NCBI GenBank assembly: GCA_963663615.1 | Contig: OY760517.1 | Location: 868,001-932,000 of the forward strand | Direction of reading: 5' to 3' | DNA length: 64,000 nt | Origin: G963663615 sp963663615 | GTDB taxonomy: Bacteria > Bacteroidota > Ignavibacteria > Ignavibacteriales > Melioribacteraceae | In this document: in pieces, positions 17,354-27,279 of the stretch | Numbering within the stretch: position 1 is the first letter of the stretch | Layout of the letters: each line of letters opens with the position of its first letter | The notes under the pieces: model-generated | Told to the model about the DNA's origin: nothing | Databases searched by the model: none | The model's input: only the letters and a program-made list of their open reading frames with translations | Position numbers and translations under genes: made by a program

Positions 17354-18784
17354 TTAATATGCCAGTGTTTTAACGTTGGGGTTTTCAAGTCTAATTTTTA
17401 ACCATTCCTCACTTTTGCCAATTTGCTCTTTTTTAGCCCTGGCTGTTAAGGTGCTATCGAAGTTAAGTAAAAATACAGGTAACGTATCGTAATATGATGT
17501 ATCAGGTGTTGTAATTAGTTGCACTGCATGAGCGAATGAATAATTCCTGACCGCTGGAAAATGATAACCAAGCTCCCTGTTAAGCTGATAAAATGGCAAT
17601 GTATCTTTCTTCGAAAGCTTTATAATTTCATCCTCAAGCAGCTTTATTTTTATATCCTTGTCCTTTATCAACTCGTTGTTTTTGGTGTATATATCTTCCA
17701 GTATATTTAACCTGAACGAGTTATGAAATTCCGAAAGTCTTTCATCAAGATTTATAAGGCTGTCTTTTTCCTGGTGTATCCTCAAACGGGTAACCTTCGT
17801 CATAGGGAGCCAGTTTTTATCTGTAAGTCCATATTCCTCGAGTTTGTCTTCAAGGAATATCTGCTTGTTTTGGTCTATTTCCTTACCAATGTAGTATAGA
17901 TCAATTGTTGAAAGGGTATCGCTAAACTTTATTTTATAATTAAGTAGTTCGCTTTGATCAAAATTGCATTTTTCGTTAACAAAGTTTTCAGCTTTTACCC
18001 GGAATCTTGTTTCCTGAATTACCCGGTAAAATATAATTGTACTGGGTATAATAGTAATAATAACGAATATGGTAACAAAAGTATGATAACGTTTAAGCTT
18101 CTTGCTGGAAACAAATCCTACTACCGGAAACTTTAAATATCTTACAACAATAAAAGTAGCAAGACTTATAAATACCGAGTTTATAAAAAAGAGGTAAAAT
18201 GCACCAAGAAAGTAGTGTAACTTAAATGTTGCCAGACCATAACCGGCAGTACATAAAGGTGGCATTAGAGCGGTAGCAATTGCCACACCCGGAATAACGT
18301 TGGTTTTTTCCTTTCTTGAACCCGCAATTATACCCGCAAAACCACCAAAAAGTGCTACAGCAACATCAAGAATGGTTGGTTTGGTTCTTGCCAAAATTTC
18401 CGATTGTTCAATGGAGAGGGGAGTTATAAGAAAGTAAAGTGTTGATGTAAATAGTGCTATAAATATAGCAATACCAAGATTCTTGAATGATCTTATAAGT
18501 GTATCGAAATCGTTTATGCCAATTGATAACCCAATACCAAGAATAGGTCCCATTAGAGGCGAAATGAGCATTGCACCAATAATTACAGCAGTTGAGTTAA
18601 CATTTAACCCAATTGATGCAATAAAAATAGAGAACATCAAAATCCAGGCTGAATGCCCCCTAAAACTTATATCCTTTTTTATATCTTCAATAGTGGCAAG
18701 TTTATCTGTTCCTTCTTCAAAACCTAACACACTTTTATATAGCCTTTTTAGTGCTACCAAAAAATATCTAACATTATTCTGCAT
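17354..18784 (-). CDS. DUF389 family inner-membrane protein
   Basis: 476 residues. Residues 1-270 hold about six to seven membrane helices with the family's conserved phrases (ILMFSIFIASIGLNVNSTAV, IIGAMLISPLMGPILGIG, ATALMPPLCTAGYGLATF). Residues 270-476 are a soluble, probably periplasmic, C-terminal part (ENFVNEKCNFDQSELLNYKI onward) that is mostly helical and contains a possible coiled coil (NNELIKDKDIKIKLLEDEI). DUF389 has no settled function. The long C-terminal domain is a variant seen in Bacteroidota-type members, as far as I recall. It is a single gene with its own terminator. Confidence 0.88.
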   Translation of the reverse strand: MQNNVRYFLVALKRLYKSVLGFEEGTDKLATIEDIKKDISFRGHSAWILMFSIFIASIGLNVNSTAVIIGAMLISPLMGPILGIGLSIGINDFDTLIRSFKNLGIAIFIALFTSTLYFLITPLSIEQSEILARTKPTILDVAVALFGGFAGIIAGSRKEKTNVIPGVAIATALMPPLCTAGYGLATFKLHYFLGAFYLFFINSVFISLATFIVVRYLKFPVVGFVSSKKLKRYHTFVTIFVIITIIPSTIIFYRVIQETRFRVKAENFVNEKCNFDQSELLNYKIKFSDTLSTIDLYYIGKEIDQNKQIFLEDKLEEYGLTDKNWLPMTKVTRLRIHQEKDSLINLDERLSEFHNSFRLNILEDIYTKNNELIKDKDIKIKLLEDEIIKLSKKDTLPFYQLNRELGYHFPAVRNYSFAHAVQLITTPDTSYYDTLPVFLLNFDSTLTARAKKEQIGKSEEWLKIRLENPNVKTLAY

Positions 18785-19201
18785 GGTAAGCCTCTGGTAA
18801 TTAAATATTAGCTAAAGTGAACAAACAGCAAATTACTATATCGAGAGAAAAGTTCAAAATAAAATGGTAAATGAAAATTAGTTTTTAGGGGAGTATTTGT
18901 TTTCTAATTTTATGATATATTTTGTTTCGTTGTAAATAAATATAGGAGTATAAAAAGATTGGAATCCTTGATGTAATTGAATTATTAAGTGTTATCAAGC
19001 CCTTATTTTGTTGATTTATGAACTAAATTTGGGGATGGAAGCTACCTGCAATGCCCAGTCAATTTATCCGATTCTTGACAATTAATATGCCAAACCGGTT
19101 TTCTTCATTCAAATTTAAATCTTGGTGTGATTTATTGGATTGAAAACGCTTCGTTTTTTGATTATATTTACTTTCTTTATTTCCTTTTACTTTCTTGATA
19201 A
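18785..19201. other. Intergenic region between divergent genes, nothing recognised
   Basis: 417 bp separating the divergent DUF389 and GH2-like genes, so it should contain both promoters. I see only AT-rich sequence and a small AAAACG/CGTTTT hairpin at 19143-19157. No RNA gene, repeat or small gene is supported. Confidence 0.5.
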
Positions 19202-21775
19202 ATGAACGAGAAATCCATACTAAAGACACTCATTACATATTTCATCTTATTTACTCTACCGGTCTTTTCACAAATCAGAATACAGGAACTGCCAGAGCAG
19301 AGTCTGTATAAAAAAAGTTACCTGGCTAGTGAAAACAACGATACGCGAAGAGTTACGAACCTAAACGATAACTGGTTCCTTGCTGCCGAATTAAATAGTG
19401 GTGATGGAATTGAGGTAGGGCTCCCTTTTAATTTTTCGGGGTACGAGAGAGTTGTACTAACACGAGAACTCCCCGAAACAATATTCGATCCCAACTATCC
19501 AAATACTGAACTGCTAATTCCGTCACTTGTACACTCGGCTGATATACTGCTTAATGATGTTGTAATTCACAGGCATCCGGGTGGTGAGTTTCCAATAAGT
19601 ATTCCGCTCGATAAAACTGTGCTCTCTGCACCCGGAAGCAAAAAGCTAACAATTGTGTTAAGCAATGAGCTGGATGCAGTTTCAACAATTCCGGTTAAAC
19701 AGCGATTCCTTTTCCCTCAAAACCCCGGTGCAATAACGGATGGAGTTTATGTTATTCACAAACCGGAAGTTTTTATTGCTGATGTTCATGTAACTAATAA
19801 GTTTAGCGAATCACTTACAAATCTTGAAGTAATTATAAAGCTTCTAACCCAGGGTAAACAGGAAAATGACACCACTGCTTTGGATGATTCCGATATGCGT
19901 TTTACTGCAACACTGTTACTTGATGGCAAAACTGTTGCGAGCAATACAGTTAACAAATCGGAATATGCTGATAGTAACTCGCGTGAATCCCTAATAAAAC
20001 TTGCGGTTAAAAAACCGGCATTATGGAGCCCCGTTAATCCTGTTGTTTACACTCTCAGGATTGATATGTACATTGGTGGCAAACTGATTGATACAAAAGT
20101 TTTTAAGCAGGGTTTTTATAACCTTGAAATTGTAAAAGATAAAATTTTGCTAAATGGAAAATCATTTCGGTTTAACGCGGTTGCATACACACCATTTAGT
20201 GATGAAAAAAGAAATTTGATTAGTGAAGAGCAGTACAGAAAAGACCTGGAGCTAATAAAGGATGCCGGCTTTAATACTATAAAGTTTTCAAGAAAATTTC
20301 CTTCTGTCTTTTTTGTTGAGCTTGCTGCCGAATATGGATTATTCTGCGTTCCTGAACTTGAACTAAACTCAATACCAGAAGTAATTACCCGTAACCAAAG
20401 TTTTGATGAACGTGTTAAACAACAGCTAAAGTCGGTGGTTGATGCCCTTCATTTTAGTTATAACGTGCCGGTTATTGGACTTGGACAAGGTTATATTGGT
20501 AATTCAGGAAATCACAAAGCGTTCCTTAGCCTACTTAATGGATATATTAAGGCTGTAAGTAACAAATTTACATTTGCCTCTTTTGTTGGTAATCCTGGAA
20601 GCGAATTGCCTGATATTGATATTGTTGGTGTTGAAAGCTATGCTGAAGAAATGACTGCCTACGAAACCAGACTTGCCAATTGGAGCAGTAAAAACAAACC
20701 TGTAATTGCAGGTGAGTTGGTTTACCCTACTTTTATGGGTAACAAGGATGGCTACCTTAAGGATTTCTCTCAGGAAGCCCAGGCTAAATATGTGAATGAT
20801 CTTATTGAGTACGTTGAAAAGCACGATTTGGCTGGTTCCATTTTGCCAGTATTATATGATTACAAGTCGGATGTGCACTCCCTTTTTGCCGGTTACAGTA
20901 AGGATAAAGAGTTAAAGATTGGTTTACTGGGGAAAGATAAAAACAAGAGCAGACTAAGCTACCGTGTAATAAAAAGCAAATTTGCCAATGGCGAAAAAGT
21001 AAAGATTCCGGTTGGTACCAAAGCTAATGAAACACCAATCTATTTTATCCTTACCGGATTATTCCTGTCTGTTCTGATAGCCTTGCTGGTAAACTCGAAA
21101 CGCAAATTCAGGGAAGATGTAACACGTGCACTAATACGTCCGTATAACTTTTATGCAGATATAAGAGATCAAAGAATTCTTACCGGATTTCATTCTAATA
21201 TACTTATGGTAACCCTTGCCGGATCGCACTCGTTATTGGTAACCAACATTTTATATTACCTGAGAGATAATATAGTTTTTGAAAGATTGCTTGGTTCATT
21301 CGGGAGTGAGAAACTGATGAACGTTGTTAGCTATCTTGCATGGAACCCTGTTGAATCTCTGGCATATCTCTTTTTTACAACAATCGGATTGTTCATTCTG
21401 CTTGCATTTATATTTAAACTGGCATCACAATTTGTAAGAAACCGGGTACTTTTTGTTAGTATATATTATGTTGTAATATGGGCATTTATACCACTAAGTA
21501 TTTTGTTGCCGGTTGAGCTTATTCTTTACAAAATTTTGATTGCCAACGTAGCAAACGTTACAGTTTATGTTGTGCTGGCATTGTTCTTTGTATGGATGGT
21601 TCAGAGGTTGTTAAAGGGTATTTATGTTATTTTTGATGTTTCCGGAACAAAGGTTTACCTTAATGTTATACTTGCAGTTATTATTATCCTTGGGGGCATA
21701 GGACTTGTACTGCATTTTACCGAATACACTACATATTATTTTTACAATGTACTAAAACAATTTACTTTAATTTAG
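19202..21775 (+). CDS. GH2-like protein fused to a multi-helix membrane domain
   Basis: 857 residues. A signal peptide (to about 24, VFSQ) is followed by the three-part core of glycoside hydrolase family 2: a jelly-roll part (SADILLNDVVIHRHPGGEF), an Ig-like part (KKPALWSPVNPVVYTLRI) and a TIM-barrel part (LLNGKSFRFNAVAYTPFS). The catalytic acid motif normally reading GNE at the end of barrel strand 4 is replaced: VPVIGLGQGYIGNSG near 424. The nucleophile position (KPVIAGELVYP, near 504) keeps Glu. From about 613 to the end there are about six membrane helices (ESLAYLFFTTIGLFILLAF). The barrel should face the periplasm. It is probably not an active retaining glycosidase; a binding or structural role is inferred. 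smc starts 18 bp later. Confidence 0.72.
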   Translation: MNEKSILKTLITYFILFTLPVFSQIRIQELPEQSLYKKSYLASENNDTRRVTNLNDNWFLAAELNSGDGIEVGLPFNFSGYERVVLTRELPETIFDPNYPNTELLIPSLVHSADILLNDVVIHRHPGGEFPISIPLDKTVLSAPGSKKLTIVLSNELDAVSTIPVKQRFLFPQNPGAITDGVYVIHKPEVFIADVHVTNKFSESLTNLEVIIKLLTQGKQENDTTALDDSDMRFTATLLLDGKTVASNTVNKSEYADSNSRESLIKLAVKKPALWSPVNPVVYTLRIDMYIGGKLIDTKVFKQGFYNLEIVKDKILLNGKSFRFNAVAYTPFSDEKRNLISEEQYRKDLELIKDAGFNTIKFSRKFPSVFFVELAAEYGLFCVPELELNSIPEVITRNQSFDERVKQQLKSVVDALHFSYNVPVIGLGQGYIGNSGNHKAFLSLLNGYIKAVSNKFTFASFVGNPGSELPDIDIVGVESYAEEMTAYETRLANWSSKNKPVIAGELVYPTFMGNKDGYLKDFSQEAQAKYVNDLIEYVEKHDLAGSILPVLYDYKSDVHSLFAGYSKDKELKIGLLGKDKNKSRLSYRVIKSKFANGEKVKIPVGTKANETPIYFILTGLFLSVLIALLVNSKRKFREDVTRALIRPYNFYADIRDQRILTGFHSNILMVTLAGSHSLLVTNILYYLRDNIVFERLLGSFGSEKLMNVVSYLAWNPVESLAYLFFTTIGLFILLAFIFKLASQFVRNRVLFVSIYYVVIWAFIPLSILLPVELILYKILIANVANVTVYVVLALFFVWMVQRLLKGIYVIFDVSGTKVYLNVILAVIIILGGIGLVLHFTEYTTYYFYNVLKQFTLI

Positions 21776-21793
21776 ACAGGAAAAATATAGAGC

Positions 21794-24700
21794 TTGTATC
21801 TATCCAAACTGGAAATATTCGGTTTCAAATCGTTTGCGAACAAAACAGTAATTAACTTTACCAAAGGTATTACAGGTATTGTTGGTCCAAACGGTTGTGG
21901 TAAAACCAATATAGTTGATGCCATCAGGTGGTGCCTTGGTGAACAGAAGAGTAGTACCCTGCGTAGCGACAAGATGGAGAACGTTATATTCAACGGTACA
22001 CGTAGTCGCAAACCAATGGGTATGTCGGAAGTATCGCTAACACTTGTTAATGATAACAACGCACTACCGAGCGAATATACCGAAATAACCATTACCAGAC
22101 GCATCTTCCGTTCGGGTGAAAGCGAATACCTGTTAAATAAAAATATATGCCGCCTTAAAGATATTACCAATCTTTTTATGGATACCGGCATGGGCACCAA
22201 CGCCTATTCGGTTATTGAGCTTAAAATGATTGAAACAATTTTGAGCAACAAGGCGGATGAAAGACGTAAAATGTTTGAGGAAGCTGCAGGAGTAAACAAA
22301 TATAAACTTCGCCGTAAGCACACCTTAAAAAAACTTGAAGATGTTAAAAGCGATTTAACTCGTGTTAACGATATTGTTGCCGAAGTTGAAAAGAATGTTC
22401 GTTCGCTTGAAAGACAGGCAAAGCGTGCCGACAAGTACAATAAAGTTCAGGCAATACTAAAGGAAAAAGAGCTTGATTTAGCTGAAAGACAGTTCTCGAG
22501 ATACTCTATTGATATTGCCATTCTAAATGATGGCAAGGAGAAATACAATAATAGAAAACAGGAAATTGATGCTGAAATTAAGCAGATAGAACGAGAGTTG
22601 ATAGTTTATAAGGAAAAGATCACTGATATTGAGCATAGGTTAAGACTAAAACAAAACGAGATTTCTGCCAGTACTGAAAAATTGCATGATGTTCAAAATA
22701 AAATCTCTGTATCCGAAGAAAGAAAAAAATCGTTAAAGTCTAATCTTGATAGATATAAACAGGAACTCGATGAATTTATAGTTCAAAAAAGCGAAACTGA
22801 AGAGATGATTGTTGAGAGTAACGAGAATATTCAGGACTATCTTGAAAGTATTGCCAAAAAAGAAGTACAGGTTGAGGAACTAACCGAAGCAACTGAACTT
22901 AAAAGAGAAACTTTTGAAAAACACAGACTCCTTCTTAAAGAAAGAAATGATGCTGAACTAAAAAAATATAAAGACCTTACCCAGAAAGAAAATCACTATT
23001 CCAATCTTGTTAAAGCTGCTGAAAAAAGTAAAAAGGGTATTGAACTGTTGAATCGGAAAATTACTGATACAACCAGTCATATAGCAAAATCGGTAGGTTT
23101 TCTTGAAGAACTTGGTAATGAAAAGGAAGCCCTTGAGAAAAGACTTACCGAAAGTGAAGCTCAATATTCGAAGAAACAAAAGGAAAAGGATGAGCTTGAA
23201 AAAGTTCTTTCCGGATTAAAGGAAAATGAGCTTGAGGAAAAAAGTAATCTTAATGGGTTAAAGGACAAGATAAACTTTCTGCAATCGCTAATTACAAACC
23301 TCGAAGGGGTATCCAAAGCAGCCAAAACCCTGATTGAAAGTGAAGGCTGGACCGACAAGCCAAAAACCTTGCTTGCTGATGTGGGTAACTCAAAACAGGA
23401 GTATAAATTTGCACTTGAAGCTTCACTTAAATATTTCCTTAATAATCTCCTCATAGAAAGTACGCAGGATTTACTAATAGCTGTTAACTATATTAAGAAA
23501 AATGATCTTGGTAAAGCTACCTTCTATTTGTTACGAGATGGTGGTGAAAACGGCGGTGTGATTGAGTTTTTCAAGGGATTCAGGAAGAAGCGAAAAAACA
23601 GACAGCTTGAAAAATCGGAAGGATTTATTAACTGGGCTTATAACCTGGTAGATGCAGGGAAAAAATGGGTTCCGTATTTTGAGCAGGCACTCGCAAATGT
23701 TGCCGTTGTTAAAGATATTGAGTCGGCATTAAAAATAGGTAGCGAATTTCCTGATTATACATTTACCACGGTTGATGGTGACATAGTTTTTAGCAATGGT
23801 GTTGTTGAAGCCGGTTCACTTCCAAAACTTGATGAAACATTGTTTGGAAGAAAGCAGATGCTTGAGGAGCTGAAGAATGATTATCCCAAGCTTGAAGCTA
23901 ACCTTGTGAAAGTAAGACGCGAGATTGAACAGAAAGAAGAAACAATTGCTGCTATTGATCTGAAGGAGCTTTCTGAGCAGGGCAAAATTATTGTTAACGA
24001 CAAAAATAATGTTGAAAAACAAATTTCGCAGTTCGAATACGAAATAGAAAAAGATAATCAGCAAATTGATAGTGTACGAAATGATATTCAGCAGCTTGTA
24101 AATGAAGCGAATAGTATTGAAGATGAAATTGCCGAATTAGCTGTAACTATAGAAACTGTTAAAGCCGAGAAGGAAAAATCGGAACAGGAAATTGCTGATA
24201 TAGAAAACCAGCTTAAACAAAGCGAATCAGAATACAACGAAGTAGTATCGGCTCTTAACCAACGAAAGGTTGAACTTGAGAGACTTAAAGGTCAGCAGGT
24301 AAATATTCAAAACAATATTGAGCGTGCTGAAAAATCGCTTGTAACAATAACCAATGGTATTGAAAAACGTACCCTGGAGATTGAAAGAAACGAGGAAGAG
24401 TTGGTAACACTTGGCTATATGCTTGAGGAAAAGCAGGTTGAGTACGAAGAAATACACTCAGCAAGAACAAAACTTGTTACCGAAGAAACCGGAATTGACC
24501 AGGAACATAGAGAGATTAAGCGGGAAGCCGCAAAGGTTGAAAGCGGTATAAGCCTTCAGCGTGATGAGAAGCAGGAGATTTCCGAAGGCTTGCACAAAAT
24601 TGATTTGCAGCTAAATGAAAAACAATTCAGAATAAATTCCCTTTTTGAAAATATCAGGGAAGAATATAATATCGATCTTGAGCTTAAAGAGTTTGATGAC

Positions 24701-25378
24701 CTCGATACTTTTAACTTCGAAGAAACGTCTAAAGAAGTACATAAATATAAAGAACAGTTAAAAAATCTTGGTCCAATTAACCTCTTGGCATATTCCGAAT
24801 ATGAGGAAGAAAAGGAAAGGTTTGATTTTCTTCAAAAACAACGAGATGATTTGGTGGTTTCGGAAAAGGATTTGGTGAAAACAATTGGTGAAATTAACCA
24901 AACTGCACAAGACTTGTTTGTCGATACATTTACGGAAATACGTCAAAACTTTCAGCAGATATTCAGAACGTTGTTCGATCCCGGTGATGAAGCTGATCTG
25001 CTGATTGATGAAGGTGTTGACCCGCTTGATGCAAAAATTGAAATTACAGCAAAACCAAAAGGTAAGCGTCCAACTTCAATCGAATTGCTATCGGGTGGTG
25101 AAAAAACATTAACGGCAACTGCATTACTTTTTGCGATTTACCTGGTTAAACCAAGTCCGTTTTGCATACTTGATGAAGTTGATGCACCACTTGACGATGC
25201 CAATGTTGACCGATTTACAAATTTGCTAAAAGAATTTAGCAACAATACGCAGTTTATAATTGTAACACATAATAAAAGAACTATGGAAGCTGGTGAAAAC
25301 ATGTATGGAGTTACCATGCAGGAAGAAGGAATTTCGAAGCTTGCAGCGGTTCAGTTTAATGAGGATTTACCAGTATAA
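21794..25378 (+). CDS. smc: Chromosome segregation ATPase SMC
   Basis: 1194 residues, normal SMC length, from a TTG start (MYLSKLEIFGFKSF, the standard family opening). Walker A is GPNGCGKTN near residue 32. Two long coiled coils flank a hinge at about 500-690. The C-terminal head has the ABC signature LLSGGEKTLTATALLFA and Walker B FCILDEVDAPLDD. SMC forms rings with ScpA and ScpB that organise the chromosome; those partners are not in this window. It is part of a tight run: 18 bp after the GH2-like gene and a TAATG overlap with the next gene. The start has only a distant AGGAA, which suggests coupled translation. Confidence 0.97.
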   Translation: MYLSKLEIFGFKSFANKTVINFTKGITGIVGPNGCGKTNIVDAIRWCLGEQKSSTLRSDKMENVIFNGTRSRKPMGMSEVSLTLVNDNNALPSEYTEITITRRIFRSGESEYLLNKNICRLKDITNLFMDTGMGTNAYSVIELKMIETILSNKADERRKMFEEAAGVNKYKLRRKHTLKKLEDVKSDLTRVNDIVAEVEKNVRSLERQAKRADKYNKVQAILKEKELDLAERQFSRYSIDIAILNDGKEKYNNRKQEIDAEIKQIERELIVYKEKITDIEHRLRLKQNEISASTEKLHDVQNKISVSEERKKSLKSNLDRYKQELDEFIVQKSETEEMIVESNENIQDYLESIAKKEVQVEELTEATELKRETFEKHRLLLKERNDAELKKYKDLTQKENHYSNLVKAAEKSKKGIELLNRKITDTTSHIAKSVGFLEELGNEKEALEKRLTESEAQYSKKQKEKDELEKVLSGLKENELEEKSNLNGLKDKINFLQSLITNLEGVSKAAKTLIESEGWTDKPKTLLADVGNSKQEYKFALEASLKYFLNNLLIESTQDLLIAVNYIKKNDLGKATFYLLRDGGENGGVIEFFKGFRKKRKNRQLEKSEGFINWAYNLVDAGKKWVPYFEQALANVAVVKDIESALKIGSEFPDYTFTTVDGDIVFSNGVVEAGSLPKLDETLFGRKQMLEELKNDYPKLEANLVKVRREIEQKEETIAAIDLKELSEQGKIIVNDKNNVEKQISQFEYEIEKDNQQIDSVRNDIQQLVNEANSIEDEIAELAVTIETVKAEKEKSEQEIADIENQLKQSESEYNEVVSALNQRKVELERLKGQQVNIQNNIERAEKSLVTITNGIEKRTLEIERNEEELVTLGYMLEEKQVEYEEIHSARTKLVTEETGIDQEHREIKREAAKVESGISLQRDEKQEISEGLHKIDLQLNEKQFRINSLFENIREEYNIDLELKEFDDLDTFNFEETSKEVHKYKEQLKNLGPINLLAYSEYEEEKERFDFLQKQRDDLVVSEKDLVKTIGEINQTAQDLFVDTFTEIRQNFQQIFRTLFDPGDEADLLIDEGVDPLDAKIEITAKPKGKRPTSIELLSGGEKTLTATALLFAIYLVKPSPFCILDEVDAPLDDANVDRFTNLLKEFSNNTQFIIVTHNKRTMEAGENMYGVTMQEEGISKLAAVQFNEDLPV

Positions 25379-26115
25379 TGCAGCCAAGAAAACTGAGTGA
25401 CATAAACTTTAAAATGTTTGTTGATTTCGATGGCACAATATCAAAATATGATATTGGTGAAATTCTTGTGAAAGAATATGGCGATACACAGAGATCGCAA
25501 GATATAATTGACCGATGGGTTAAAGGCGAAATTGATTCCGCATTATCCTGGAAATTGATGTGCGACTCGGTTGGTGAACTTGATGTTGAAAAGTTTTTGG
25601 AGCATGTTAATAGTTTGCCAATTGATCCGGGATTCCATGATTTTGTTGATTATTGTGACAAAATAAATGCTGATATTGCTATATTAAGCGATGGTATGAA
25701 CCTGTATATTAATAGCTTTTTAAAGAAGGAAAAACTTGATTACCTAACTGTTTACTCAAATAAAGTTGTTGTTACAAATGAAAACAGACTCATTCCAAGC
25801 TTTCCTTACGGTGACGAGGAATGTAAACAGTGTGGAAACTGCAAACGTAACCATATACTAGAAAATAGCCATGATGATGATTTTACCGTATATGTTGGTG
25901 ATGGTAATTCTGATTTGTGTCCCGCACAATATTGCGATTTTGTATTTGCAAAAGGCAGCTTACTTAAATATTGTGAGAAAAACAGAATCTCCTATTTCCC
26001 ATTTAATACGTTTCATGATGTAATTGACAGGTTAAGTGATCTTGGCAATAAAAAAAGGCTAAAGAAAAGACATCAGGCAGAGTTAAAAAGACGCGAAGTT
26101 TATATGCGTGGTTGA
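25378..26115 (+). CDS. HAD-IB phosphatase, MtnX-like
   Basis: 245 residues. HAD motif I is MFVDFDGTIS (nucleophile Asp14-16 region), motif II is ILSDGMN and motif IV is YVGDGNSDLCPAQ. The helical cap lies between motifs I and II. The segment ECKQCGNCKRNHI matches the cysteine-rich loop of the MtnX/2,3-diketo-5-methylthiopentyl-1-phosphate phosphatase-like branch. MtnX acts in methionine salvage, but no other salvage gene is here. The ATG overlaps the smc stop (TAATG) and lpxB begins 24 bp later, so context gives no substrate. I call the family with confidence and leave the substrate open. Confidence 0.85.
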   Translation: MQPRKLSDINFKMFVDFDGTISKYDIGEILVKEYGDTQRSQDIIDRWVKGEIDSALSWKLMCDSVGELDVEKFLEHVNSLPIDPGFHDFVDYCDKINADIAILSDGMNLYINSFLKKEKLDYLTVYSNKVVVTNENRLIPSFPYGDEECKQCGNCKRNHILENSHDDDFTVYVGDGNSDLCPAQYCDFVFAKGSLLKYCEKNRISYFPFNTFHDVIDRLSDLGNKKRLKKRHQAELKRREVYMRG

Positions 26116-26139
26116 TTAAGAGAGAAGAAAGAAGAATAG

Positions 26140-27279
26140 ATGACGAATAAAAAAGTTTTAATAATCGCCGGTGAAGAGTCGGGCGACATGCACGGAGCAG
26201 CTCTTATAAAAGAGATAAAAAGGTGCGAACCCGATGTTAAATTCTTTGGAATAGGCGGCGACAGGATGGTAAATGAAGGATTGCAGGCACAGTTCCATTC
26301 CAGTGATACTGCATTCCTTGGTTTTTTGGAGGTTGTAAAGCATCTTCCGTTTATCCTGAAAATAAAAAAAACAATTCTCCAGCTTGTAAAGAGTGAAGAG
26401 ATTGGCAGGGTTATACTTATTGATTATCCGGGGTTTAACCTGCGAATTGCCAAAGATCTTAAAGCTATGGGGCTGGATGTTATATATTATATATCACCAC
26501 AATTGTGGGCGTGGAATAAAAAACGAATTGAAAAGGTAAAACAATCGGTTGATAAAATGCTGGTGGTTTTCCCTTTTGAAGTTGATTTTTATCGCAATGA
26601 AGGTGTTGATGTAGAGTTTGTAGGTCACCCTGTAATTGACCGGTTGAATACACAGGAGTATCTGGACAGGAAATCGTTATGCAGCTTTTTTGGTTTGTCG
26701 TGCGACAAGGAGTATTTGCTTGTAATGCCAGGCAGCAGACTTCAGGAAATAAAACGAATTTATCCCGAAGTAAAAAAAGCCGCAAAAAAAATATCGGAGA
26801 AATATGGACTTGAAGTTATTGTTGCTTGTGCCTCCAATATTGATGAAGACCTTATTGAGAGAATGAGCACAGGAACAAACTTCCATATAATTAAAGGCAG
26901 AACTTATGACCTGCTTAAGTATGCAAAAGTTGCCATTGTTAAATCTGGTACATCAACATTGGAAACAGCATTGTTTGGAGTTCCATTTGTTGTAGTTTAT
27001 AAAACAACAAATCTTACCTACGAAATTGGTAAGCGTGTTGTTAAACTTGAGCATATAGCGATGCCTAATATTGTTAGTGGCGAAACGGTAGTTGAAGAGC
27101 TTATTCAGCATGATGTAAATGAAAAGAAAATTTACGAGAGTGTTGCCTCGTTGCTGGATGATGAGGAAAAATATAAAACTGTTAAAGAAAAGTTAAATGG
27201 CGTTCGAGAATTGTTAGGTAATGGAGACGCTTCGGTAAACGCTGCAAAAATAATTTGTGACAGGATAAATGATGATTAA
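26140..27279 (+). CDS. lpxB: Lipid-A-disaccharide synthase
   Basis: 379 residues, full length. It is a GT-B glycosyltransferase of the inner membrane's cytosolic face, joining UDP-2,3-diacylglucosamine and lipid X to make the lipid A disaccharide. It has the family phrases AGEESGDMHGAALI at the N-terminus, FFGIGGDRM, YYISPQLWAWNKKRIEKV and the donor-site MPGSRLQEIKR. The C-terminal KSGTSTLETALFGVPFVVVY is also typical. It overlaps the next gene by 11 bp. With the two genes downstream it makes a lipid A operon. Confidence 0.97.
   Translation: MTNKKVLIIAGEESGDMHGAALIKEIKRCEPDVKFFGIGGDRMVNEGLQAQFHSSDTAFLGFLEVVKHLPFILKIKKTILQLVKSEEIGRVILIDYPGFNLRIAKDLKAMGLDVIYYISPQLWAWNKKRIEKVKQSVDKMLVVFPFEVDFYRNEGVDVEFVGHPVIDRLNTQEYLDRKSLCSFFGLSCDKEYLLVMPGSRLQEIKRIYPEVKKAAKKISEKYGLEVIVACASNIDEDLIERMSTGTNFHIIKGRTYDLLKYAKVAIVKSGTSTLETALFGVPFVVVYKTTNLTYEIGKRVVKLEHIAMPNIVSGETVVEELIQHDVNEKKIYESVASLLDDEEKYKTVKEKLNGVRELLGNGDASVNAAKIICDRINDD

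Noticed and set aside
17216..17401. 61-codon plus-strand open frame
   Set aside because: It contains the 15-bp terminator hairpin of the DUF389 gene and overlaps that gene's end.
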